Source: Actinomycetota bacterium
GTDB lineage: Bacteria > Actinomycetota > Actinomycetes > Propionibacteriales > Propionibacteriaceae
NCBI GenBank assembly: GCA_020161755.1
Contig: JAIUOS010000010.1
Location: 56,780 to 120,779 of the forward strand
Direction: 5' to 3'
Length of the DNA: 64,000 nt
Shown: piece by piece, positions 51,396-60,313 of the stretch
Layout: every line of letters begins with the position of its first letter
How positions within the stretch are numbered: the first letter of the stretch is position 1
Notes under the pieces: model-generated
The model's database searches: none
What the model was told of the DNA's origin: nothing
What the model saw: the letters and a program-made list of their open reading frames with translations, nothing else
Made by a program: the position numbers and the translations under genes

Positions 51396-52217
51396 TTACG
51401 AGGTGACGCCGGTGCCGGACGCGGCCGTCGTCTGCTCGGTGGCCGTCGCCGTCGCTGTGGCGGTCGCGGACGGCGTCGGAGTGCTCGACGTGGTGCCGGT
51501 GGCGGTCGCGGACGGCGTCGGAGTACTCGTCGCGGTCCCGGTGGCGGTCGCGGACGGCGTCGGGCTGGTCGTGGTGGCCTCGGCCGTCGGCGTCGCGGTG
51601 GGCTTGGCGCTCGCGGAGGCGGACGGGCGCACCGCCTGCGACACCGTGGTGCCGTCCCGGCCGTCGAGGGTGCGGCCGAGGCCGAGCTCGACGACGGTGA
51701 TCACCGACAGCGCCACCAGGAACATCGCGCCGACGCTGAGCGCCGCCACCTGCCAGAACCGCGTGCTGCGACCCTGCGAGGACGACGCGACGACCGGTGC
51801 CGGGACGGGCGCCGGCGCGATCCGGGTCGACTCGCCCGGCGTCCGGAAGATCGTGTCCATCACGTCGGTGTCGGTCTCGGCCTCGCCCAGGACGAGGGTG
51901 TTGCCGCCATCCGTGGCCAGCGTCCGGGTGGCGTCCGGGGCGTCCACCTCGTCGCCGCGGACGCGCTCGTAGCCGCGCTGGATCGCCTCGGTGACCTTGC
52001 GGTGGGTGCGGTCGATGCCCGCGCTGTAGAGGGTGCCGCCGACGCCGCCGACGATGCTGGCGACCGCCGCTCCGAGGATGGTGCCGGCCACCCCGAGCCT
52101 CGAGCCGATCAGGGCTGCGGTCGCTGCCGCGAGGGCACCTCCGGCGAGTTGGGGAACCGAGAAGCTGACCTTGATCGGCTCTTTCTCGGGGGCTTGCAGT
52201 TGCTTGTCGTCAGTCAC
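51396..52217 (-). CDS. Membrane protein with Thr/Pro/Ser-rich C-terminal tail
   Basis: 273 residues from a GTG at 52217 (weak RBS; a TTG at 52274 would add 19). A Gly/Ala-rich hydrophobic segment (about 18-60: LAGGALAAATAALIGSRLGVAGTILGAAVASIVGG) suggests two helices with glycine packing; an acidic cytosolic middle; a third helix at about 155-178 (VAALSVGAMFLVALSVITVVELG); and an exported tail of PTPSATAT repeats. Related proteins occur in actinobacteria next to wall genes, function unknown. The repeat tail may be O-mannosylated (inference). Confidence 0.72.
   Translation of the reverse strand: MTDDKQLQAPEKEPIKVSFSVPQLAGGALAAATAALIGSRLGVAGTILGAAVASIVGGVGGTLYSAGIDRTHRKVTEAIQRGYERVRGDEVDAPDATRTLATDGGNTLVLGEAETDTDVMDTIFRTPGESTRIAPAPVPAPVVASSSQGRSTRFWQVAALSVGAMFLVALSVITVVELGLGRTLDGRDGTTVSQAVRPSASASAKPTATPTAEATTTSPTPSATATGTATSTPTPSATATGTTSSTPTPSATATATATATEQTTAASGTGVTS
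51457..51565 (-). repeat. 42 bp minisatellite in the Thr/Pro-rich tail
   Basis: GTGGCGGTCGCGGACGGCGT recurs at 51457, 51499 and 51541, giving a 42 bp period (14 residues). Near-identical copies inside a coding region suggest variable tail length between strains. Confidence 0.75.
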
Positions 52218-52324
52218 GTACCAGGGTCTCAATCGTTCGACAGTCCGATCTACGAGGGTAGCGACCGAGTTCAAGCGCGGGCTGTGACCCCGCTGAGAAC
52301 CCGCTCAGGCAGAGCGGGACGGAC

Positions 52325-53479
52325 TCAGTCGGAGATGCCGAACTGGTCGGCGATCAGCCGGGCGATCCGGCGGGCGGCGTCCGGTTTGGCGGCGCGGCTG
52401 CTGGCCTCGGCGGCCTCCTGCCGGGCCACCGGGTTGTCGACCCAGCGGCGCAGCGCGTCCACCACCTCACGCGGACGCGGCGCCCACACCCCCGCCCTCA
52501 GCTGCTCGACGTAGGTGACGTTGCCGTCCTCCTGCCCGGGCAGGCGGGCGTACAGCACCAGCGGCAACCTGCTGATGAACGCCTCGCTGATCGTGCCCGG
52601 CCCGGCCTTCGTCACCAGCATGTCGGCGGCGGCCATGAACTGCGGCATCTCCGTGGTGAACCCGTACAGGTGCACCGGCAGGTGCCAGTCGACCTGCTCC
52701 AGCTCGGCCTTGAGTTCGGCGTTGCGGCCGCAGATCACCACCAGGGTCGCGTTCAGCCGGGCCTCGTTGATGGCCTTCGCCACCCGTTTCAGCGGGCCCA
52801 TGCCGTCCCCGCCGCCGACGAGCAGGATGACCGGCAGGTCGCGGCGCCAACCCATGCGGTCGCGCCACTCGTCGCGGTCGACCGGCGGATGGGTGAAGCG
52901 CTCGGCGACCGGCAGCCCGATCACCCGCAGGTTGCCCTCGGGGATGCCGTACTCGACGGCCTTGGCCTTCGCCTCGTCGGTCGCGACCACCACCAGGTCG
53001 GCTCTCCGGTCGTACCAGAACGCGTGGGTCGAGACCAGGTCGGTCACCACCGTGAGGTACGGACGCGGGGAGCGCCGCATCGCACGCATCAACGTGGTGT
53101 TGACCAGGGGGTGCACCGAGACGATCAGGTCGGCCGGGTTCTCCTTGACCAGCCGCTGTGCGGCGCGGCGCAGGTAGGGGTAGGCGAGCGCGTTCACCGC
53201 CCGGGTGCGGCCCTTTCCGTCCGAGACCTTGAAGGAGAAGCCCCACGCGTGCGGCACCTTCGAGATCGGCGGGTAGATCTCGGGCGCGTACTTCAGCGGG
53301 CTCGGGTAGTAGTCGCGGAAGAAGTCGACCATGCGGGCGTCGAAGCGTCCGGGAAACTCCAGCTCGAGCGCCTCGATCATCGCCTCGGTCGCCGAGCGGT
53401 GCCCGCCCCCGGTGTCCGAGAACAGGAACAGGACGCGTTTCCTGGGCTCGGGCCCCTCGGCTTCCGGCAGTTCGGTCAT
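52325..53479 (-). CDS. GT28 glycosyltransferase, MGDG synthase / MurG-like
   Basis: 384 residues, GT-B fold. N-terminal FLFSDTGGGHRSATEAMIEAL plus FRDYYPSPLKYAPEIYPPIS is typical of diacylglycerol glycosyltransferases; the C-terminal half has LLVGGGDGMGPLKRVAKAI, LYGFTTEMPQFMAAADMLVTKAGPGTISEAF and LPGQEDGNVTYV, the nucleotide-sugar site. It probably glycosylates diacylglycerol or a related membrane lipid on the cytosolic face. Acceptor and sugar cannot be read. An ABC exporter lies upstream on the same strand with an 88 bp gap. Confidence 0.87.
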   Translation of the reverse strand: MTELPEAEGPEPRKRVLFLFSDTGGGHRSATEAMIEALELEFPGRFDARMVDFFRDYYPSPLKYAPEIYPPISKVPHAWGFSFKVSDGKGRTRAVNALAYPYLRRAAQRLVKENPADLIVSVHPLVNTTLMRAMRRSPRPYLTVVTDLVSTHAFWYDRRADLVVVATDEAKAKAVEYGIPEGNLRVIGLPVAERFTHPPVDRDEWRDRMGWRRDLPVILLVGGGDGMGPLKRVAKAINEARLNATLVVICGRNAELKAELEQVDWHLPVHLYGFTTEMPQFMAAADMLVTKAGPGTISEAFISRLPLVLYARLPGQEDGNVTYVEQLRAGVWAPRPREVVDALRRWVDNPVARQEAAEASSRAAKPDAARRIARLIADQFGISD

Positions 53480-53567
53480 TCACAACTCCGTATCGGCGGG
53501 CGGCTCTCGCGGTACTGAAGTAGAGCATGGCACAGCGGACGCCGCCACGCCGCCGGCCCCTGGCAGC

Positions 53568-55367
53568 TCAGCCGAGGATCTCGTAGCGCTGGAGGCGCTT
53601 GCGTCCGGCCTTCGTCGCCGAGCCCTGCAGGGCGAGGAGCTCGGTGTAGATGCCGCCGCTGTCGGCCAGCTCGGCCGGGGTGCCGATCTCGTCGATCTCG
53701 CCGTCGCGCAGCGTGACGATGCGGTCGACCGAGCTGATGGTGCTCAGCCGGTGCGCGATGATCAGCGTCGTCCGGTCGGCCATCAGCTCCTCCAGACCCT
53801 CCTGGACGAGCCGCTCGGCCTTGGAGTCGAGCGAGCTGGTGGCCTCGTCCAGCACCAGGATCGGGGCGTCCTTCAGCAGCGCCCTGGCCACCGCGATCCG
53901 CTGCTTCTGGCCGCCGGACAGCTTCACCCCGCGCTCGCCGATCTCGGCGTCGTACCCGCCGGGCAGCGCGATGACGAACCCGTGCGCATGCGCGCGCCGG
54001 GCGGCGTCCACGATCTCGTCCTCGGACGCGTCCGGACGCCCGTAGGCGATGTTCTCCCGGATGGTGCCGGAGAACAGGGACGGGTCCTGGAACACCACCC
54101 CGACGTTGGCGCGCAGCTCGGGCAGCGGGATGTCGGCGACGTCGCGGCCGTCGACGCGCAGGCGTCCGCCGGTGAGCGGGTAGAGGCCGAGCAGCAGGCT
54201 CGCCAGGGTGGTCTTGCCCACCCCGGACTCGCCGACGAACGCCACCCGCTCGCCGCGGCGCACGTCGAAGCTGACGCCGCGGAGCACGTCCGGGCCCTCG
54301 CCGTAGCCGAAGCGCGCGTCCTCGAAGTCGACGATCGGCTCCCCGAGCGGCGTCCGTGGCTGGGTCGGACGCGGCGCGTCGGCCCCGACGGCCGCCGACT
54401 CGACCGGCTCGTCCATCACCAGGAAGTAGTCGCGGCAGCCGGTGATCGCGCGCTGGGAGGAGTCGACCAGGAAGCTCATGCCCTGCACGGGCTGGCGGGC
54501 CATGTTGACCAGCTGGATCAGCAGCACCATCACGCCGAGGGTGAACGCGCCCGAGATCGTGCTGGTGAAGATGATCGCGTAGATGGCGAAGAAGATCAGG
54601 TTCAGGCCGCCGCGACGGGCCACGTCCATGCGGTGCCAGAACCGTGACTGCTCCTGGGTCAGGGCGACGGTGGTGTCGTAGTGCCCGGTGAAGTGGTCGA
54701 GCTCGCGCGGCTCGGCGACGAAGCTCTTGACCACCCGGATCTGCCCGACGACCTCGGCGAAACGCCCGCCGGCGATGTCGAACTCGGAGTTCTTCGCCTG
54801 CTCGAGCCGCTGCCACCGCTTGGACGTGAGCGCGGTCAGCCAGGTGAACAGCGGGTAGACCGCCAGCAGCAGCAGCGCCAGCCAACACGAGTACCAGGCG
54901 ATGATCGCCAGCGCGGCCACCAGCGACAACAGCATCGGCAGGAAGTTGTTGGCGAACATGTTCAGGAACCCGGTGGTCTCGGTGATCGAGCGCTGGAGCC
55001 GGGAGATGATCGTGCCGGTGAGTTCGGAGTCGAAGTAGCGCTGCGGCAGCCGCAACAGCTTCTCGAAATAGTTGCGCGACAGCGTGGCCCGCAGCCGGAT
55101 GGCCATCACGTCGCCGAGGTAGCCGCCCCAGTTGGTGATCAGGGTGTTCGCGACGTCGACCAGCAGCAGTAGGAACGCGAGCCACAGCACGGCCGGGACG
55201 CCGCCGCCCCCGCCGGTGATGCCGGCCACGACCTCGTCGGTCGCGGCCTTGACGATGAACGGGACGGCGAGGCCGGTGGCCGCGGTGAGCACACCGCAGG
55301 CCACGATCAGGGCGTAGGCGGGCAGCAGGTCCCGCGCCACCCCGAGGATCCGGATCATCGGCCGCAT
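53568..55367 (-). CDS. ABC exporter half-transporter (fused permease and ATPase)
   Basis: 599 residues. Six-helix type I exporter domain to about residue 300, then the nucleotide-binding domain: Walker A GESGVGKTT near 379, Q-loop in VFQDPSLFSGT, signature LSGGQKQRIAVARALL near 478, Walker B ILVLDEATSSLDS near 500 and the switch His in IIAHRLST. Works as homodimer or with a partner not in the window. Lipid or multidrug export is typical for the family. It lies upstream of the lipid-type glycosyltransferase, so lipid export is a reasonable guess. Confidence 0.92.
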   Translation of the reverse strand: MRPMIRILGVARDLLPAYALIVACGVLTAATGLAVPFIVKAATDEVVAGITGGGGGVPAVLWLAFLLLLVDVANTLITNWGGYLGDVMAIRLRATLSRNYFEKLLRLPQRYFDSELTGTIISRLQRSITETTGFLNMFANNFLPMLLSLVAALAIIAWYSCWLALLLLAVYPLFTWLTALTSKRWQRLEQAKNSEFDIAGGRFAEVVGQIRVVKSFVAEPRELDHFTGHYDTTVALTQEQSRFWHRMDVARRGGLNLIFFAIYAIIFTSTISGAFTLGVMVLLIQLVNMARQPVQGMSFLVDSSQRAITGCRDYFLVMDEPVESAAVGADAPRPTQPRTPLGEPIVDFEDARFGYGEGPDVLRGVSFDVRRGERVAFVGESGVGKTTLASLLLGLYPLTGGRLRVDGRDVADIPLPELRANVGVVFQDPSLFSGTIRENIAYGRPDASEDEIVDAARRAHAHGFVIALPGGYDAEIGERGVKLSGGQKQRIAVARALLKDAPILVLDEATSSLDSKAERLVQEGLEELMADRTTLIIAHRLSTISSVDRIVTLRDGEIDEIGTPAELADSGGIYTELLALQGSATKAGRKRLQRYEILG

Positions 55368-55448
55368 CAGGCGATGCTCTCACGCGCCACCGACGAACGC
55401 CGCCGGTCGTTCGCCACGGGCGGACGGCCGCCCCTCAGGGCCGGCAAC

Positions 55449-55486
55449 GCAGAGGGTCCCCCACCGCGGACGGTGGAGGACCCTGC
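55449..55486 (-). terminator. Hairpin terminator of the DUF3048 gene
   Basis: Stem of about 17 bp with one mismatch (GCAGAGGGTCC...GGACCCTGC outer arm, CCACCG/CGGTGG inner arm) and loop CGGA, just beyond the stop. Confidence 0.8.
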
Positions 55487-55501
55487 GGCAGGCTTGCGGG
55501 C

Positions 55502-56668
55502 TCAGCCCTTGATGGTGATCTTCGACGTGGTGTTGGGCAGCTCGACCCAGGTCTTGCCCGGAGCCATCTTCAGCGGGCTGCCGTCGGCGAGGGTGAACTG
55601 GAAGACCTCGTTGACGTCGCCCTTCGTCCAGGTGCCGGTGACGTACTTGCCACCGTGCGCGTAGTAGAACGTCCCCTTGTTGTTGATGATGTCGTGGATG
55701 GGCTCGTCGTGGCCGCCGTAGTTGGGGACGACCTTGCCGCTGCGGTAGACCTTGCCGAACACCTGCTTGGCCTTGATCACCAGCACGTTGTCGGTGGAGA
55801 TCCGGACGCCGTCGGCCATCACGTGCTTGCCCCACGGCATCGAGCGGAGGTAGCGACCGGCCTTCTCGCTCCAGGTGTAGGTCATCGGGTAGGTGTTGCC
55901 CTTCATCCAGGGCACCACGATCGTCGAGGCTCCCTTGCCGGCCACCTCGGTGCTCACCTCGTCGTCGTTGGCCGCCCACGGGAAGTAGGCGACCTTGGGA
56001 CCGTCGGCGAACTTCTTGGTCTGCTTGGCCAGCACGGCCGGGTGGCAGGCCACCGCGCGGTCGTAGTAGGTGTTGCCCTGCCACTGGCGCACCCGGCTGG
56101 CCAGGATGCTGTACGCGCCGGTGCCCTTGGTGGTCATGTACTGCTTGCTCGAGACGATGTAGTCGCTGAACTCCTTGGCGTAGTCCAGCACCCACGGGAA
56201 CGCGCCGGTGCTGCCGATGATCGCGTTGATCGGGCTCAGCATCGGGATGTCGACCGGACGGATCGAGCGCACCGGGTTGACGGTGTCGGCGAACTCGGAG
56301 TGGAAGATCGGGACGAGGCGTGTGCTCGACTGGCCGACCGCAGCGGGGTAGCCGTCCAGCTCGACGTAGACGATGTCGGCCTTGTCGAGACCGATCTGCG
56401 GGTGCTCGTTCTTGTTGTCGGGCACCTTCACCGCGACCGCGATGTGCTTGGCGGCGTCCTCATGCTTCAGGATCTTGCCGGTCAGCGGCCAGCGGGGCGT
56501 GGCGTCCGCCGTCGCGGTGGCGGTCGGAGTGGCGGATACGGTTCCCGCCGGGGTGCCGGTCGCCGGGGGCTGGGTCTGCGCCTGCGACTCGGCCGAGCAC
56601 CCCACCAGAGCGGCGCCCGCGACGCCAACAGCGCCCAGCATGGCTGCGCGACGACTGACCGGTTCCAT
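55502..56668 (-). CDS. DUF3048 lipoprotein (YerB-like)
   Basis: 388 residues from the ATG after CGGAGG. Twin-arginine-like start (SRRAAMLGAVGVAGAALVGC) with a lipobox ending LVGC near residue 27, Thr/Pro-rich linker, then PLTGKIL, AVAVKVPDNKNEHPQIGLDKADIVYVE, FADTVNPVRSIRPVDIPML and a C-terminal DUF3048_C with GTFYYAHGGKYVTGTWTKGD. Anchored outside the membrane. Function unknown in the family. Alone between two terminator-like regions. Confidence 0.88.
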   Translation of the reverse strand: MEPVSRRAAMLGAVGVAGAALVGCSAESQAQTQPPATGTPAGTVSATPTATATADATPRWPLTGKILKHEDAAKHIAVAVKVPDNKNEHPQIGLDKADIVYVELDGYPAAVGQSSTRLVPIFHSEFADTVNPVRSIRPVDIPMLSPINAIIGSTGAFPWVLDYAKEFSDYIVSSKQYMTTKGTGAYSILASRVRQWQGNTYYDRAVACHPAVLAKQTKKFADGPKVAYFPWAANDDEVSTEVAGKGASTIVVPWMKGNTYPMTYTWSEKAGRYLRSMPWGKHVMADGVRISTDNVLVIKAKQVFGKVYRSGKVVPNYGGHDEPIHDIINNKGTFYYAHGGKYVTGTWTKGDVNEVFQFTLADGSPLKMAPGKTWVELPNTTSKITIKG

Positions 56669-56779
56669 CGATACCTCCGTTGTGCTGCGGCCCACGACGG
56701 GCCGGGAGGCTCTCGCTCCCCGGACAATGGTAGGGCCGCCGCAAGGCCGTTCCCGTCACCGGGCGCCCGGAGCCGACTC

Positions 56780-56962
56780 TCATGCCGGATTCACAGCTTG
56801 GCGGTGTCGCTGTGGGGCGGCCTGCGCGCGGACCCGCTGCGGCGCCTTCCCGGCGACCTGCGCGGCCCGGCCGTCCTGGACGCGCCGGCCCAGCCACGCG
56901 TCGCGCTGCTCGCCCTCGATGCGGAGCCAGCTGTTCATCGTTCCCCAGGGTGCGGTGCTCAT
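56780..56962 (-). CDS. 60-residue hypothetical protein divergent from TetR
   Basis: MSTAPWGTMNSWLRIEGEQRD at the start, then a basic Arg/Gln/Ala-rich stretch; no membrane helix. RBS GAGGAA seven bases before the ATG. Codons show strong third-position G/C for about 52 of 60 positions, which favours a real gene, decaying only at the end. It is divergent from the TetR gene with a palindrome between them, so it is the likely regulated target. No family recognised. Confidence 0.5.
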   Translation of the reverse strand: MSTAPWGTMNSWLRIEGEQRDAWLGRRVQDGRAAQVAGKAPQRVRAQAAPQRHRQAVNPA

Positions 56963-56981
56963 GGTCGTTCCTCTTCGTCCG

Positions 56982-57018
56982 TGTTAGTGATGTCTAACAT
57001 TGTAAGAGGGTATTTACA
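56982..57018. promoter_or_regulatory. TetR-type operator pair
   Basis: TGTTAG-TGATGT-CTAACA (56982-56999) followed by TGTAA-N8-TTACA (57001-57018). The stretch is markedly AT-rich for this genome and lies between the 60-residue gene and the TetR gene. Confidence 0.7.
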
Positions 57019-57080
57019 TCGAGCGCAAGGGGCAAAGTATGATCGGTCTCACATCGAGGCTGGTGAAGGAGGTGCGGACG

Positions 57081-57671
57081 GTGGGCTACCACCACGGTGA
57101 CCTGCGGACGGCGCTGATCGACGCCGGTACCGCTCTGGTTTCAGAAGGCGGGCTCCCCGCCCTGTCGGTCGCGGAGGCCGCCCGGCGCACGGGCGTCAGC
57201 GCGGCCGCCCCCTACCGGCACTTCCCCAGCCGCCAGGACTTCGTGGTCGCGGTCGCGGGCCGTGCCGCCCAGGACCTCGACGCCGCCATGCGCGCCGCCG
57301 CCGACGCGGCCGGGGATGACCCGGTCGAGGCGATCGCGGCCGCGGCGGCGGCGTACGTGCGGTTCGCGGCCACCCGGCGCGCGGGCTTCGACCTGATCTT
57401 CGCCCCCGAACTGCATGGCGTGCACGACGAGGAACTCCGGGACGCGGCGCGCTCGGTCAGCGACATCGTGCTGCTGCGGGCGATCGATGCCACCGGCGGC
57501 GACCCGCACGCGGCGATCGACGTGGTGCCCCAGTTCATGGTCGTCACCCAGGGCGCGGCGTCGATGCACGTGCTCGGGACGTTCGGCGACCTCGAGTGGG
57601 CGGCCGACCTGGCCGCGAAGACGATGCGCCGGTTGCTGCAGGCCCCGGACGGAGCCGCTCAGACCTCGTAG
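57081..57671 (+). CDS. TetR/AcrR family transcriptional regulator
   Basis: 196 residues from the GTG at 57081, which has AAGGAGG eight bases upstream and gives the common opening GYHHGDLRTALIDAG; an ATG at 57039 is in frame but lacks an RBS. Helix-turn-helix LSVAEAARRTGVSAAAPYRHFPSRQDF near 33-60. The ligand domain with FDLIFAPELHG is seen in the TetR_C_33-like group. It faces the 60-residue gene across a palindrome. Its end overlaps the convergent Dabb gene by 13 bp. Confidence 0.9.
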   Translation: MGYHHGDLRTALIDAGTALVSEGGLPALSVAEAARRTGVSAAAPYRHFPSRQDFVVAVAGRAAQDLDAAMRAAADAAGDDPVEAIAAAAAAYVRFAATRRAGFDLIFAPELHGVHDEELRDAARSVSDIVLLRAIDATGGDPHAAIDVVPQFMVVTQGAASMHVLGTFGDLEWAADLAAKTMRRLLQAPDGAAQTS

Positions 57672-57949
57672 TCGACGCAGACCCGCTCGGTGGCGGCGGC
57701 CTTGATCAGTCCGGCGACCGCGACGTGGTCAGGGTGCGTGGCGTACGCCCGGAGGGCGTCCGTGGACGCGAACTCGGAGTAGAGGACGAGGTCGTAGCTG
57801 TGCTCGAACCCGTCGACCGGGATCACCGGCTCGAGGGTGATGATGCCGGGCACGACCTGCCGCAGCCCGAGCAGTGCCTCGCGCACGGCCGCCAGGTTGG
57901 CGGCCTTGTCCTCGTCCGCGAAGTTCCACATCACGATGTGCTTGATCAC
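57659..57949 (-). CDS. Dabb (stress-responsive A/B barrel) domain protein
   Basis: 96 residues, one ferredoxin-like A/B barrel domain. Family features: IKHIVMWNFADE at the start, the loop LRQVVPGIITLEPVIPV, YDLVLYSEFASTDALRAYATHPDHVAV. Start is the GTG at 57949; the frame continues upstream only through repeat DNA. Usually a dimer, with small-molecule binding or unknown roles. Confidence 0.9.
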   Translation of the reverse strand: MIKHIVMWNFADEDKAANLAAVREALLGLRQVVPGIITLEPVIPVDGFEHSYDLVLYSEFASTDALRAYATHPDHVAVAGLIKAAATERVCVDYEV

Positions 57950-57985
57950 GTCCGCCAGCCTAGGGGACGCTCCCCTCCCGTCCCC

Positions 57986-58111
57986 GGCGGAAACCGGGGA
58001 CGGTTCTTCGATCCGCCAGATTCCGGCGGGTATCGGGGACGGTTCTTCGATCCGCCAGATTCCGGCGGAAACCGGGGACGGTTCTTCAAATCCGCCAAAA
58101 TCTGGCGGATA
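57986..58111. repeat. Class C REP array, 39 bp period
   Basis: Heads GGGGACGGTTCTTC at 57996, 58035 and 58074 separated by cores ATCCGCCAGATTCCGGCGG; the last core is degenerate (AATCTGGCGGAT). Same unit and period as at 43426. A further GAACCGTCCCC half-head sits at 58171, just before the fprA stop. Confidence 0.9.
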
Positions 58112-58187
58112 ATGGCCATCTCGCCCACCCGCCCCTGACAAGGCCTTTCGCCGCCGCGCTACGAATTTCGGAACCGTCCCCGGGGGG

Positions 58188-59495
58188 TCAGGGGCGGGAG
58201 ACGAGGGCGAGGAGGTCGTGCCAGGCCTCGACCTTGGTGCGTTCGCGCCCCCGGATGGTGCCGCGGTCGATCTCGGCCAGGTCGATGCGGCGCCAGTCCT
58301 CCAGGTTGCTCGGACGGACGCCGCGCGCGGCCAGCACCGCGTCCAGGTCCTCCAGCGGACGCGGAGGGAGCGCGGCCAGGTCCTCCAGGACGTGCGCGGC
58401 GGTCTCGGCCGCGTCCTTCTTGTTCGAACCGATCAGGCCCACCGGGCCACGCTTGATCCACCCCACGGCGTACTCGCCGGGACGCTCCGAACCGTCGGTC
58501 TCGACCACCCTCCCTTCCAGGTTCGGGATGCGTCCGTCCTCGTACGGGACGCCCGGCAGCCGCAGCCCGCGGTACCCGATCGACCGCAGCACCAGGTCGG
58601 CGGGCACGGTCACCGCCGAGCCGCCCTCGGCGGTCGGGGCGAACGTCACCGACTGCACCCGGCCCTCGCCCTCGAGCTCGGCCGGACGGTGCCAGAACAG
58701 CAGGTGCAGCCAACGCGCGGGCTCTGCCGGCGACGCGTCCACCGCACGCGCGATCGCGGCCAGGTTGGCGCGGGCGTGCCGCTCGAGCGCCTCCTCGTCG
58801 ATGTCGGCCAGGTCGCAGCCCAGCAGCTCGACCCCGATGCCGGGGGTCTCCAGCAACTCGCGCAGCTCCGGGGTGGTGAAGGATGCGTGCTCGGGCCCGC
58901 GCCGTCCCACCAGCCACGCGTGCTCGACCGCAGCGGTGCGGAGCTCGGCCAGCACCGCGTCCGGCATGTCGGTGGCACTGAGGTCGTCCCGGTCCTTCAA
59001 CAGGATCCGGGCCACGTCGACGGCCACGTTGCCGACCCCGACCACCACCGCGTCCCGCACCCCTGCCAGCGGTTGCGGATCGGCGTCCGGGTGCCCGGAG
59101 TACCAGGCGACGAACTGCCGCGCCGACCGGCTGCCGGGCAGGTCCTCGCCCGGGATCCCGAGGTGCCGGTCGTCGGCGGCGCCGACCGCGTAGATCACCG
59201 CGTCGTAGGCGGCGACCAGTTCGGCCGCGCTCACGTCGCGTCCCAGCTCGACCAGCCCGAGGAACCGCACCCGCGGCGCCTCGAACACCCGCGCCAGGGT
59301 GGTGGCGACCGCCTTGATGCTGGCGTGGTCGGGAGCGACGCCGTAGCGCAGCAGCCCGAACGGCGTGGGCAGCCGGTCGAAGATGTCGATGGCCAGGTCG
59401 TCACCGCCCTGCGCGAGCAGTGCTGCGGCCGTGAACAGCCCGGACGGCCCCGCGCCGATGATCGCGATCCGCCTCGGCTCCTCGCCCACGTCCAT
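58188..59495 (-). CDS. fprA: NADPH-ferredoxin reductase, FprA type
   Basis: 435 residues from an ATG preceded by CGAGGAGGA. Adrenodoxin-reductase-like flavoprotein: FAD motif IAIIGAGPSGLFTAAALL, IDIFDRLPTPFGLLRYGVAPDH, NADPH motif VVVGVGNVAVDVARIL, VLRSIGYRGLRLPGVPY and VGWIKRGPVGLIGSNKKDA. It passes electrons from NADPH to ferredoxin, for example for P450 or desaturase systems; no ferredoxin gene adjoins it. Confidence 0.94.
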   Translation of the reverse strand: MDVGEEPRRIAIIGAGPSGLFTAAALLAQGGDDLAIDIFDRLPTPFGLLRYGVAPDHASIKAVATTLARVFEAPRVRFLGLVELGRDVSAAELVAAYDAVIYAVGAADDRHLGIPGEDLPGSRSARQFVAWYSGHPDADPQPLAGVRDAVVVGVGNVAVDVARILLKDRDDLSATDMPDAVLAELRTAAVEHAWLVGRRGPEHASFTTPELRELLETPGIGVELLGCDLADIDEEALERHARANLAAIARAVDASPAEPARWLHLLFWHRPAELEGEGRVQSVTFAPTAEGGSAVTVPADLVLRSIGYRGLRLPGVPYEDGRIPNLEGRVVETDGSERPGEYAVGWIKRGPVGLIGSNKKDAAETAAHVLEDLAALPPRPLEDLDAVLAARGVRPSNLEDWRRIDLAEIDRGTIRGRERTKVEAWHDLLALVSRP

Positions 59496-59563
59496 TCCTC
59501 CTCGCCGACCCCGGCCACCCTCGCCCGGTGCGGAAGAGTCTGGCAAGCCGGACGCCCGCGTGG

Positions 59564-60313
59564 CTATGCCTGCGGCGCCGAAAGCCAGAGCGTGGTCAGG
59601 ATCGGCTGGCGCTGGCCGCCGACGTGCACCACCTCGTCGCCCTGCACGGTGAGCTGGCTGGCGTGGTGGCCCAGCGCGGCCCGGACGGCGGGCAGGTACT
59701 CGGCGAGCCGGTACTCCATCGCCCCCTCGACCGGCAGCAACGGCTCGGAGACCACTTCGAACAGCGGTACCCCGGTCGCGGCGGACGTGGCCACGGCGAT
59801 GTCGTGGCAGGCCACGTGGTCGGGGTGGCCGTAGCCGCCGTGGGAGTCGTAGGCGATCAACGCGTCCGCCCTGGCCTCGGCAAGGAACGCGGCGAGATCG
59901 GCGGCCGCCGTCCCCACCGGTGCGCTGGTGAGGGCGTCGGGGCCGGCCTCCCCGCCCGGTCCGGCGATCGTCTCGGCCGCGTCCAACCAGCGCATCCCCG
60001 AGTCGGTGTAGGTCCGCGGTGGGAGGCCGGGGACGCGGGCGGGCGGCGTCCCCAGGAAGTAGTGCCGACGCACCCCGAGCTCACGAAGGGCGCCGGCGAG
60101 CTCGTCCAGCCGGTGCCCGACCAGCTCCGGCGTCCCCTCCAGGTGGCTCAGCGGGCCGGGCACGACGGCCCCCAGCTCGCCGCGCGTGGCCGTCACCACC
60201 GACACGTCGTAGCCGTGGTCGACCATCGCGGCGATCAGGACGCCCGTGGCGAGGGTCTCGTCGTCGGGGTGGGCGTGCAGGAACACCACCCGCGAACCGG
60301 CCGGGGGCAGCAT
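59564..60313 (-). CDS. mshB: PIG-L family deacetylase, probable MshB
   Basis: 249 residues. Zinc ligands in FLHAHPDDETLATG and GYGHPDHVACHD; catalytic Asp in the HPDDE motif. Family members deacetylate N-acetylglucosaminyl groups. The start ATG shares its last base with the TGA of the MshA-like glycosyltransferase gene, so they are coupled, which points to GlcNAc-inositol deacetylation in mycothiol biosynthesis. At 249 residues it is shorter than typical MshB (about 290-300), so a different PIG-L specificity is possible. Confidence 0.78.
   Translation of the reverse strand: MLPPAGSRVVFLHAHPDDETLATGVLIAAMVDHGYDVSVVTATRGELGAVVPGPLSHLEGTPELVGHRLDELAGALRELGVRRHYFLGTPPARVPGLPPRTYTDSGMRWLDAAETIAGPGGEAGPDALTSAPVGTAAADLAAFLAEARADALIAYDSHGGYGHPDHVACHDIAVATSAATGVPLFEVVSEPLLPVEGAMEYRLAEYLPAVRAALGHHASQLTVQGDEVVHVGGQRQPILTTLWLSAPQA

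Noticed and set aside
57950..58141. N-terminal extension of the Dabb protein
   Set aside because: The extension is encoded by class C repeats (NRPRFPPESGG-like units) and the Dabb fold is complete from the GTG at 57949.
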